Below, one piece after another: positions 12,809 to 23,601 of a stretch of 64,000 nt of DNA. Under the pieces are notes generated by a model. It saw only the letters and a list, made by a program, of their open reading frames with translations. It was not told the origin of the DNA and did not search any database. A program made the translations under genes and the position numbers. Origin of the DNA: Ephemerocybe angulata (Eukaryota > Basidiomycota > Agaricomycetes > Agaricales > Psathyrellaceae); contig JAACJK010000001.1 of NCBI GenBank assembly GCA_013368325.1, forward strand, positions 2,542,001 through 2,606,000, written 5' to 3'. Each line of letters begins with the position of its first letter. The stretch's first letter is position 1.

Positions 12809-12929
12809 AGAACGCAGAGCCAGATCCTCGGCGGTGGTGCTCAACGTGTTCTCCTTGTTCGACTTGGGCAATGTTACTCTGCTCCAGGACGAGTGGGGGA
12901 GAGAACGGCGGGGATGTGCTGGACCACCC

Positions 12930-13575
12930 CAGAATGCTTGCTCGACCTGAATAAACGGGGTTCGACCCCACTTCATCCTTTTGCTCTTACTTGAGCTGCT
13001 AGCACGGTGAATTGTGACTCATGTGGCAGACATGTGTTGGGGAAGTCGCAGCCTGTCAGGTACAGTCACTCACTGGCACCACAGGGATCCTACTCGGCGA
13101 AAACACCAGAACTCGCCGTTTCCAAGGTCCAATAAGGCATCACATGCACGACTTTCCGAACACCAATTCGGTTCGTCACACCACAGTGAGGACTCCCTAC
13201 TTCTATGGAAAGTCAACCCATAAGTGTTCTTCGCATTGCTCGACATAAATAAACAGGGTCCTCATTTTACCTGGCTCTGACTCACGGCACACGGTGCTTT
13301 CGGACAGAGAAACATGTGTTGGGGTGCCGTTGTTGTTTAGGTATTCCCAGTCACGTACGATGGAAGACCCAGTCGGCGAAAACACTGTTAGGACCGATGT
13401 CAGAAATAAGGGTTGGCAATTCTTTCTTTCAAGGACTGCGGTTTAGTCGGTCTCACCGGCGAAAACATTAAACGTCTCGAGACTCGACCCTAAGAAATTA
13501 GGTCCATCGAGGCATTGCGCACGACTCTCTGAACACCAAAACGTTCCCTCCTACTACACCGAGAGCCCACAGCAC
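12930..13575. repeat. Degenerate tandem repeat with CGGCGAAAACA core
   Basis: Matching landmarks recur in order. TTGCTCGAC[C/A]T[G/A]AATAAAC is near 12,938 and 13,237. CATGTGTTGGGG is near 13,030 and 13,313. CGGCGAAAACAC is near 13,097 and 13,374, with CGGCGAAAACAT near 13,456. GCACGACTNTC followed by GAACACCAA is near 13,146 and 13,519. The period is about 280-300 bp with a partial third unit. Nothing coding is visible. Confidence 0.65.
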
Positions 13576-13627
13576 CATCTAACCTTACCCGTACGCCCCT
13601 TAAATTCAAGCCACCTTTAGCGCCCAA

Positions 13628-13636
13628 TATAAAAAA
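13628..13636 (+). promoter_or_regulatory. Orphan TATA-like box
   Basis: TATAAAAAA follows a copy of TTTAGCGCCC by 2 bp and is followed by a pyrimidine-rich stretch, as in strong fungal promoters. The first frame behind it (13,842-14,072, 76 aa) has no recognisable features, so this may drive a non-coding transcript or a decayed gene. Confidence 0.35.
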
Positions 13637-16600
13637 GGGGCTACTTCACTATAGGGCGCGACTTCCTTCATCACTTCAATACATTCAAGTTCTTTCCTAT
13701 TCCCGTTGTATTGAAAGGCGTCTATAGCCTATAGGTACCCTTTAGGGTGGTAAAGAGCGAGGGTACCTTAACCTAGGCGGCAACACGAGCCCGTCTGTAC
13801 GAACCCGTGCCGCCTCCCGGGCGCTCAGCGCTCAGCGCTCATTGAGCAGAGCGCCGCATCCTCAGTGGGTATACCGCAGGCAAGTGAAAGTGGGGTTGCC
13901 CCGTTGCGTCCGTCGAATATGGAATAAGGACAAGGGGCAGCTATGTTTTATGTACATGTTATGTCGTGATGAGCGGGTGATGGGGACGAGGGAGGGTGTC
14001 GATCGACAGTGCAGCTGGGTCGCCACGCGCCGCAGTGAGTGGGTGGGTGACACTCGGTATAGTGCAAGGTGATACATATATCCTTGGAACTATGTAGGAA
14101 GACTGGCGGTGGCACATTTAGACTAGACAGCTCGTCACACCGGCACAAAGCGCAGTGTGCTTCTCGCATATACTAATTATATGCGCGTACGTGAGTCGGA
14201 TACCCTGCCAGTGAAGACACCGCTCGACCGTACCGAACCTCCATGCGAAGAACTTCGAAACAGTTTTAGGGAAGGGGAACGAGACAAACGGGCGCCACCG
14301 CCCTTGCCACACGATTCCCGCACATCCGAGTTGCAACACATAAGTTGGTGTGCTGCTTACATGTACAGCGTCTCGAATGGCTTGGATGCTTGGGGAGGGG
14401 TCCGTTCGAAGATTGGGGTGGGCGCCCTAGAATTAGGCTCGACCCTATGGGAAAGCTGAATTGCGTTTTGCATTGCATGCGTAGGCAGCGCGGCTAGAGA
14501 GCTTCGAATCCACTATGCATCCCCGTCCCAGGTCAGTGTCGTGATCAAACCCGTGCAAGTTCTCCTCCCCCCCGCACTGGGTGGCTGGGTCACGCTTTGC
14601 CCAAATTACGCGAGGGCGAGCACGATCAAGCTCTTTAGAGTCCCCGGCGCAGTACTAGCGACATAGTAGGCTATCTGGCTACTCGTTTATCTACCGGCCC
14701 CGGTATCTCAGGAATGAACGAGGGGTACAGCATACACTGCATTAGACAATCGGTCGGTACCACCACCCACTTTCTTCGCAATACATATCATGATAGGCAA
14801 TAGCTTCTTCCATCCAGTAATGGAGTGATATGCCGTGCCTTTGGGTCCCTTCCTTATCCGAAGTCACTCAGTCAGTCCGATGGAAGTCTGTCTCTCCCTC
14901 CTCCCCAGAGCTCACAGAAGATGGTAGGTGATCGGCCCCGATTTCTAGTCCAAACTTACCCTAAAGGGCCAACTCTCGGATTCCCCCTTCCACATCGAGG
15001 AACGGAAGCAGAATTTGCTTTTGGGAATCGGGAATACCGCCGGTATGTACGCTTGAAGAAATCGAACCCCTGTTCTGTCACCCCTCAAGAAGCGCTGGCT
15101 TCTGATCGATGACAAACCACCCGTCTTGGGCGTCTAACCACCTTTTGAGGGTGATGGCAGGTGCTGTCCAAGTTGAGTGGGTTCGGCCCGACGATCTGTC
15201 TAACCTCTAAAGGTGCAAAGGACGAAAAGTTTCTGGGACGGATTGTGCTGAAATGGTACTGTTACCCCGGGAGATTCTGAGGAGAGTGAGATCAGCGTAG
15301 ATGCAGATGTATAACATAGATTCAGATATGGGGTGAGGATCTAAGTGAATCCTTAGAAGTAAGTGTTCAAGTGGGATTGTGGTGTCTCAAGAGAAAGAGG
15401 TGAAGATTTCAAACTTGAGGGTGAGAAGGGGCGCAAAAGTACAAAGCAACCCTTGAAAGGACGGGAAGACTTTACATACACCCAAAAGTTAACGTTTTGG
15501 CTGTCGTACACCTTTCCCCAAGCCTCCCACTGTGCACACGCCATTGGTCCTCATTCATCTGCAAGGCACCACATCCCATTGGCTTGCGCACCCCAGCCAA
15601 TCCCATCCCGCAGCAGGATTTCAAGAATCCAGAGCTGGTGGATGCATGAAACTTCGAAGTTCAGATGTTAGCCGCAGCGAACCTATGGGGTGGTGGGAAC
15701 CCGGTCCCTCTGCAAAGATTAGCTTTTGACCGTGGTATCTCCCCTTTCTCTTGAACTCCGAATCGCCAGGCGCAATGGCTTCTTTGGGTTTCGACCACAG
15801 GTAGCCGAGCACCCCAGCAGTCAAGTTCTATCAGTGGATGCACAGAGGAGACAGAAAGAGAGTTAATTGGCCCCCAGGTGATGTTAAACCTTCTCTCTCG
15901 GAAAGGCGAATCCAATCTCGTTTCCTTCAAGATTAGGCCAGTATGACTATGAGCCGACCGAGGACAGATAGTACACAATCAGCCTCGATAGACAGACATA
16001 CAGCAGGCAGTCTCGAAAGTAACTTGATGAATGCTTGCAACCAATACGAAATGGCAAGACTGGGTTTAGTTAGAGCCGGGACCCTGGTCGCAACAGAGAC
16101 TCGGACGCGTCTTGCTGTGTCAAAGTGACAGAATCTCTATCATCACTTGTTGTTACGGCCTGCATGAAGGCGGCAGCGAACATGCAAGGTGTGGTTTTAG
16201 ACCGGCCGGTGTCTCAGCAATCTCTGTCTCGACTCCAGAAGAAGATCGACCCTCCGCATGCAGATGATAAGCCACCGACAAACATAGACGACAGACGCCG
16301 CGGCGTCTGTTCTGTATCAGTGAACACTGGCACATATCACAGCGTGTTTGTCGTCAAGAAAAGGACTAGCGCAACTGCGTTAAAGAACCCGATATCCCGA
16401 GCAACCGGAATACCGAGCGTCTGACCGTATGTTGGCGTACCACCACCTTCTGTTAGTATTCTGCATTCCTATAAAGTCACTGTTATCAGGGTTTTCAGGT
16501 CCTCTTCGCTTCCGCCACGTCGAGGAGTTCGATCCGAATGATGATAGATAGCGACATGGGGTGTTGCAAAAGAGGTAGGGGGCTTCGAAAAGGCACAGGG

Positions 16601-16841
16601 TACCCGTGAAGGTTGGTTGGACACCGAAAGTGGATGCGAGCATTTCGATGGCTGCAGAAGGTTAGGGCCCAGGCGTTCGGTTCTGATCTTGAATGTGATG
16701 ACACCTTGGTAGCTTCTAGTGCGAGTGGTATCCAACACACGAGGGGGTTGCAATCGCATAGAAGCCTACAAAGTAGGGGAGGAAGGAAGAAAAGGTCAAG
16801 GAAAGGTGCATAGCATTCACATCCGTACGTGCAGGCACATA

Positions 16842-18447
16842 CTACTCAAACGCGGACATGTCAAAGTCGTAGAAGAAGTGCTATTCGCCCCAAGATCAGT
16901 TAGCCACAAATCCATGTTTTGAGGGTCAAGATGTTTTAGAGGAAAACTCACCTTGTATAGACTCATTACTTTTACGACCCAAGCTTCTAGATGGAAGATC
17001 TTCTTGCTTCCAACACGCATGCGCACCTCCTGCAGATGGATAGATTAAGTATTGGTCGGTAGCGAGGGCAGTGGAGGGAATGTTCGCGGGAAGGAGACAG
17101 ATGAATAGACGTACATAGAAAGCAGCCCAGTGCATCACATCTGCCTTTATTGCCTCGTCCACTCTGTCCACGACGCGGTCCGCCACTGTCTAAAATATCG
17201 TTAGAGACGCAAATGACTACCGGACACTGGTGACTGGTGCACACCTTCAAGATGACTGTCGGCGGGATACAATGGCTGAGCAGTTCGTAGAGTTTTGTTC
17301 GGACGAGCATGACTTGTGCTGGCGACTGCTCAGCAATAATCATATCGGCAACCTTGTGGCAGTAAATCTCCCAATCGGGCTTCGCGATGGACAGTGGGCC
17401 GTTGAGGTCAGGGCTGCAAAGCAGTTAAAGGATCCGTTGTGCACTGGGGTATGCTGAAATAACTTACGACTGCATTTTCAGGGCTTCAAGAACGAGAATG
17501 GCTTTCCGAAGGTTTCCTCCAGAGTCGTCCACGATTTTCTGTGCGGCCTCTTCAGGAAGTGTAAACCCCGCGCGTCGGGCTACGATGTCCAGTACCGACG
17601 CCATCTATAAAACATGTATGTTGAGAACCCCATTCGCCGACCTAAATTGAGCTCGCGCGTTACCTCTTCGGTATTTGGTGCCGCAACTCGAATCAGCAAG
17701 CACCGACTGCGAATAGGCGCAATCAAGCGACTCGTGCTGTTCGCGCACAGGATGATACGCATGTTCGACATGTACTTCTCCATCGTTCTCCGGAGGGCGG
17801 CCTGGGCGTCGCGGGAGAGGGAGTCTGCTTCGTTGATAATGACGACTTTGAAGCGCTGCTTCGCACTCAGGTCAACTTGCTGCGTCTGTGCGATTTCTTT
17901 CAGAATTTCCTGGATGACTAGTCGGTCGTAGTTCCCTGCTTCGCTATAGGTCGGTTAGACTGGCTATGTGTAGAGAGAAGTGAGGGATGGGCGCGCCTTG
18001 GCGTGATTTCGATGTGGAAGTTGCTTTGGACGATGTTGATTTCCATCTTTCGTTTAGAGGGGGTGAGGAAGATGCGTTGGTCAATTTTAAGCTGTATGGG
18101 GAGTTACATCCAGAGGTAGGCGAGGTAAAGGTGATGCCACTCGCACCTTCTCAACCCCTGGGCCGAACAATTGTCGCAGTGTGCAGCTGATACGTGTCTT
18201 CTTGCCAGCGCCTGACGGGCCATAGAATAGCATATGAGGGAAGTCTCCTGAAGCAGACTGTAGAAAGAATTAAATGTTTAGAAGCCTTCACTGAGATGTC
18301 TGACTCTCGTACCAATGACTTCAGGCGTTCTGACAGTGATTTGTGGTAATGCAACTCGTCCAGAGTTCGAGGTCTGTACTGTTTGGATTTCAGAAGATAG
18401 TCCACAGAACTTTGCATTCATCTTACCTGGTCTACCCAAAGAGACAT
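16842..18447 (-). CDS. RFC3: Replication factor C subunit 3 (yeast Rfc5 orthologue)
   Basis: Ten exons (18447-18427, 18378-18313, 18257-18147, 18091-17997, 17943-17664, 17604-17468, 17413-17245, 17189-17115, 17029-16952, 16880-16842) give 356 aa, the same length as human RFC3. It opens SLWVDQYRPRTLDEL, the RFC box. Walker A is GPSGAGKKT (42-50), the Walker B region is INEADS (134-139), and the arginine-finger motif SRC is at 177-179. The stretch TPSKRKMEIN and the block EKYMSNMRIILCANSTS are diagnostic for this subunit. It is a core ATPase subunit of the clamp loaders that place PCNA on DNA (RFC, Ctf18-RFC, Elg1-RFC, Rad24-RFC). Intron 4 appears to use a GC donor. Two ACGCGT boxes lie about 100 bp upstream. 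Confidence 0.96.
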
Positions 18448-19251
18448 TTCAGAGATATGGTGAGGTGGTATATGTAAGTTAGCGGGTGAAGGGGAGGGCG
18501 TTGGTGACGGTCGCGTTGAAGATTGGAGCGTGACGGAAGACGCGCAAAACGCGTGACGTAACGCGTAATCTTTGTCACGCACCGCGTTCAAGTTCGATGC
18601 TCAAACCGAGCGCACGGCAGTGCGCTCTTTGGATTGAGACCTGTATCAAAGCTACGCTAAGGTACCATTAGCAGAAGGAGAAATGGTCTCGCTCAGTGAA
18701 GCTTGCAGACGGATTGCAAATATTCAAACAGGTTTCGCTAGCCTACCGCGGTGAGTCGTGACCGCCTCGAATCGTTCAAATTCCTGGGTAAATTTCGCCC
18801 GTGAAAATCCCCGTGGTCTCTGACATTTCTCAGCTGTGGCTGCAAGTCTGATACACACTACCAGAGTACTTAGGAAAGGATACACTTATTTGGGGGACGG
18901 GCGCTAAAGCCCTTTCAGGCTCCGCTTGAATTTGCTAATGCAGACGCATCAGATCTCTTTTCCCTCCTGTTTGCACCATGCCGCCCACTAAGTAACGGTC
19001 TCCAACCCTTCTTATTGCTAAACTATCAGAATCTGATTCTAGTCTCAACTTTCTATATAATAAGGCTGTGCAAGGGATTTCTGTGGGCACGATGGTGTCC
19101 AAGCAACCATGACATTGTCAATCCTTGTTTCGTCCTTGCCTTCAAAGTCCCACTCATTACCGGTATAAAGGGACCGGGAACCGTGACTCAAATCCTTCGT
19201 CTTTGATCCTTACACCCCTTCCTCCCTCCACCCCATCGCCCTGACAGAGCC
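18448..19251. promoter_or_regulatory. Divergent promoter region, RFC3 / SNF2 ATPase
   Basis: 804 bp between two divergent start codons. The RFC3-proximal part holds two ACGCGT boxes (18549-18554 and 18561-18566). A reverse copy of TTTAGCGCCC is at 18899-18908. A CT-rich stretch (about 19,206-19,245) lies just upstream of the SNF2 start. Confidence 0.55.
18549..18566. promoter_or_regulatory. Paired MluI cell-cycle boxes (ACGCGT x2)
   Basis: Two perfect ACGCGT hexamers spaced 12 bp start-to-start lie 102-119 bp upstream of the RFC3 start codon. In yeasts this palindrome binds MBF and drives G1/S expression of replication genes. Its function here is inferred from position and gene identity. Confidence 0.6.
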
Positions 19252-22200
19252 ATGAGTAACAGTAACGGTCGCCCGCCTGGGAGTCGTGGTACGACGGTGA
19301 GCAGCTTCGTCTTCGAGCTCGTCCCAGTCCCCCTCAATCGCCCTTATCCACAGTCGTCGTCCCGGCGAGTGGCCACTTCCCAACAACCTCTAGTCAAGGA
19401 AGACACCATGTCCAATTTACTCCCTGTTACTGCCCTGAATACCCCACGTAAATGGGAACAGGGCGGGGTTGGGCGGCGAGCGGCATATCCACTCAACAAC
19501 CTGGCGAGGGCGTCGCCTCCCATGGTAATAATGACGTGATAAAATCTTCTTAAAAACCTCTACTAACACAGCCTCTAGATGCCTACACCAACCTCCGCCT
19601 CTCGCTGCCTTTTTCCGACGCCGCCTAAGTCAGAAGAGAAGCAGTCCTCACGGTCCCGAACGAATCATGCTTCCCGATTGTTTTCCTCGACCTCGACCAT
19701 CAAACCCACAAGCCAGCTGTATCCCTCCCTGGAAGGCCCAGATGTCGATCCTTTTACCTCTATGGGTACCCGCCCATCGAGCTCCTCTCCTTCTGCCACC
19801 ACTTCCAGAATCAAGAGCGAGCTTAAAGCTGACTTCCTCGCGAATTTGGCAGAGAGGGGCACCTCAAACGGCAATGTCGAGGCTCCAGTTAAAGGCAAAG
19901 CAGTGAAGAAGAAGGACGCTGTGTTCGCCCCAGCAATGCCGCTTACTCCGCCCCCTTCTGAGGAGCGAGGGCGACCTGGGCGTAGGAACCTGTTCCAAAC
20001 CGTGAAATCAGAGGAAGACGAGCTCGAATACTTGCAAACGCCGACGAAGGTTAGCTGGGTCACAATCTTTGTCTCCTCGCATAATAAACTTACCCCTTTG
20101 CAGGCAACAACATCGTCCAAGCGCGGCGTCACTCTCAAATCTCTTAAGAGCGAAAAGTCTCCTTTGCCCGCCCTCAATCTCTTTGGCCCTCCAACCCCTG
20201 AAACTGTAAGAAAAAGACCGTTGATGCTTCGAACACCCATTCATTAGCGTTGCAGTCTCCTGTGAGGTCCGACGTACCGCCTGTTGTGGTGAGATCCAAG
20301 ATCACATCGACAATCCTCTCCGAAAACCAGTTTACCAAGAATAATCTGGACGCCGCCAATCCAACGAATGAACCTCCACCCTTCGAAGGTCTATTCCTGC
20401 CATTCATCACTCAAGCGTACCTTATGCAGTACTTCGATGAAGAGGTAATCTTGGTCAAGGGAAAACTTTTCATCTCTTACAAGTGCAAGAATGGTCACGT
20501 CCTGAAGTGGTACCAGGCGTTGGACTTCGAGATGTTGGTGTGCGAGACTTTGACACGCGAAGAGATGAGGCTCGACGGCAATGTAACTCTGAGGCATATT
20601 CCGAAAGGAAGGTGCCTCAGCTATTACATGGGGTGAGTTAGAGGTTACTATCCTGGGATTCGTAGTTCGTCTAATGGATCTACAGGTTGGGAAAGACCCA
20701 TGTCGCAGTTATGTTAATCTTGGAAACTCTCAACCAACTGCGGGTCATTTATCAGGAACGGGGCGTTACGCTGGATAAGAAACCTGTCTTGTCAGTCGTC
20801 CTCTTCCGAGACCTCTCTTCTACTGCTTATACTTGCTGACCCCGAGCCAGGATTATAGCCGCGAAATCGATTCACAAGCAATGGATGGACCTCTTCGAGA
20901 ATTTGTCAGGTGGGGCGTTGGAAGTCGAGGTCTACGCTAAAGGCAATAAACGTAAGTACCTTCGGTAGTCCGTAAAAGCCAATAGTGATGGTACTCACAT
21001 TAATCTTGAATCTCCTAAAGGAATGCCTAAAGCGGATGTCATTGTGAGCGTGTCGGTTGTGTTTGGCATCCTTTACGCGTCCTCTCATACCTCTATCTCC
21101 AGATCGCGACCAATGAGATCACACGAAATCAGTACGGTCGATACCTCGACTACTGGGAAGTCCGTGAAGAAGCACATAAGAAAAATCCACGTTCCTTCTT
21201 AAAGCCCAGTCGAGAGAATCCTACGCCTCAAGACCTCGAATTCCTTGCTGTCACCGCGCCGTTTTTTATCAATGAATTCTTCTACCTCATCATGGGTAGG
21301 CGCACATCCTTAAATACGCCATTTACCTTTTAGCTCACGGGTTTTTAAAGACGAGTTCCACGACATGATCAAGAACCCATCCACTCTGGGTGCCCGCGCC
21401 TCCCTCAATATTGTAGCCGACCATGTCCTATTGCTCAGCGGGACTCCAGCGCAGAACAAGCTCTACGATCTTTCCGTGCCGTTGGCCCTACTGACGGACA
21501 GTTCAAAGCGCAAGGATTTCCGTAGCGCTGAAGCCATAAACCGTATGCTAAACAGAGGCTTGGACAAACCGAAGTCCATGAAGCCAGCTGAAGTTGTTGG
21601 CGCCGAACCGAATTGGACTGAGGTTGGTAGATCATGCACTTCCTTTGAAATATCACTCAACGCATGTGTTTCAGACGTTGATATCCCAGACCATGATCAC
21701 TCGTACCGTTCAACCCGGAAACCCCGGGGACGAGCCCTTGATTCAGTTGCCTACTCGGACAGATTATGTGGTTATGGTCTCGTTGACTGAAGAGGAAATG
21801 GTTGTCTATGATCACATGCGTCGAAGTACAAAGGACTTCGCAAAGATCATGCGTTCGAGGCAAGGTGCGCATCTCCATCCCTCAGCAATTTTTCGAAGTA
21901 TATGATACTTAAGCTCTGGCGGATCGTTTTTCCTCAGTACCAAACCATTCCGCACTCGTCAGGAGCGCGATTAGGAAGATGTACGGAATGTTGCGCGAGA
22001 CTGAAAAAGAACCAGACGATTTGCTCAAGACTGCAGATGATGTGACCGACGAATTGTACGTCCCGCTCTCCAACTGATATCGGTACATCACTTACCGTCA
22101 TGTTACCTCCTTAGCAAAGATGCGTTACTCGAAGAAGTTCGCATTTCAGAGGCGGAGAAGGATAGAGCGGAGCTGCTTTCTGACGAATCCGATGATGGAC

Positions 22201-23079
22201 TGCCGCCCATGTTCTCATACTTGGGCGTCAACCATGCTGTTCAGGACGAGTACCTATCTTCCAAGTTCAAGGTTGTTTTGGGTATCCTGCGTAATATACG
22301 GAAGGAAAGGAAAGGAGAGAAGGTCATCATCTTCGTGAGTGTTTGCGACTCATTAATGTCTGTCCTCGACTGAGATACTGTCCTCTCCGCACTTGGAAGT
22401 CTACCTTCACGTCACTATTGGAGCTATTGTCCAAGCAGCTCGACTCCCGGGGCATAGACCATGTTACATGTATGTGCAACCTCTCGTTCAGTAAAAAAAG
22501 TGAATTTGATCAAGTTTCAGATACCGGGGACATGCCTTTAAAGCAGCGTCATGAAGCTTTGGAGGCTATCGCCAGTGACAAGAAATGTCGAGTTATCCTA
22601 GTGTCTATGAAGGCCGGTGGTGTAGGTAAGTAGTGTTTCTGCGCCGGTGTCATTTGAACCCGAGCGATGCTCATTGAATTTTAGGTCTGAACATCACTTC
22701 GTGCAACAACGTCATCATCCTAGATCCTTGGTGGAACCCATACGTCGAGGTATGCACTATATTTAAATTGCCACACATCACTCACTAAAGCATCGTCTCG
22801 GCCTTCTAGGAGCAAGCCATCTCCCGTGTCCACAGGATGGGTCAGACTCGGGAAGTCAACGTTTTTCGTTTGCTTGCACCCAACACCATCGAGGATGACA
22901 TAACAGAGGTGCGCGCTCTCAGGTCTCCACGCTCCTATCTGACACCGTTATGACCCTAGGTTCAAGCAGAGAAGCGATCGACTATTGAGGCTCACACCGC
23001 TCGCTGCGCGCAAGCTATGGCTGTGTCTGATGCGACGCGGAAGCGACCTGCTCGAATGAGCAAGGTCAATGGAAATTAA
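19252..23079 (+). CDS. SNF2-family DNA-dependent ATPase/helicase-like protein
   Basis: Seventeen exons (19252-19296 or -19524, 19579-20049, 20104-20205, 20256-20632, 20686-20790, 20851-20951, 21021-21043, 21103-21295, 21351-21622, 21675-21864, 21938-22055, 22115-22334, 22400-22469, 22521-22625, 22685-22749, 22810-22908, 22960-23079) give 891 aa, or 967 aa with the long first exon. The first ~200 residues are Ser/Pro/Lys-rich and probably disordered. The ATPase core has motif I MGLGKT, motif II DEFH in place of DEAH or DEGH, motif III SGTPAQN, motif V MKAGGVGLNIT and motif VI ISRVHRMGQTREV. The block VIILDPWWNPYVEEQA resembles the Rad5/Rad16/HLTF branch, but I see no RING finger. Such enzymes remodel chromatin or repair intermediates in the nucleus. 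The residues before GLGKT (SYYM) differ from the usual ADEM. Confidence 0.85.
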
Positions 23080-23601
23080 GCGAACCCTACCCTTTTCTTG
23101 TACTTTTATTATTGGACATTTTCCGCGATACCCGAATCTAACGGCCCCCGTTGTCGGTGGTCGTCGAACACTCTTCTCAAACTCTTCTTCAATGTGTACT
23201 TATAGTGGCTATTCGATTCGATTCACGGGCATTCACTCGAGGGATGACACGTTTTTACTCCCTGATTGCGTGTATGAGCTGGGACCGCTCTTACTTTTCA
23301 GGATATGCTCAACAAGCGTTGACGTCTCCACCTCAACGGGCGCGCTTGGGCGCCTATTGTATTTTGCGATTCTTCATCAACTTAGGGCATCCCGAACTTC
23401 TCATAGACACCCCTCAAAATCGATTAGCCCTCGAGGTTTGAGGGATACGAAGGTGATTTAGACGTGATACAGTGGTACTGGACTCGATTTTCTTTTTCGC
23501 TATTTGTTCTCGTTGTGGTCCTTGTTTCCCATGTCATGGGGTGGTATTGATGAGGTAGGTGAAGTCCGGAGCCGTGGTTCTGCCCCTTCACCTAGCTCAC
23601 C
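23080..23601. other. Intergenic region
   Basis: 522 bp between the SNF2 stop and the GTPase start, both on the plus strand. It should hold the SNF2 3' end and the GTPase promoter. Overlapping frames of up to 130 codons show no family features. Confidence 0.4.

Larger units (their letters stand above)
12809..16841. other. Gene-poor region, 4 kb
   Basis: No supportable gene between the HD protein and RFC3. It contains the degenerate tandem repeat at about 12,930-13,570, a TATA-like promoter at 13,628 without a recognisable gene behind it, and many short overlapping frames. Several frames between 14.8 and 16.8 kb are open for 80-105 codons but carry no motif. Confidence 0.55.

Noticed and set aside
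12940..12975. Possible tRNA T-arm (GGGGTTCGACCCC)
   Set aside because: It is a simple palindrome; no D-arm, anticodon arm or acceptor stem can be built around it.
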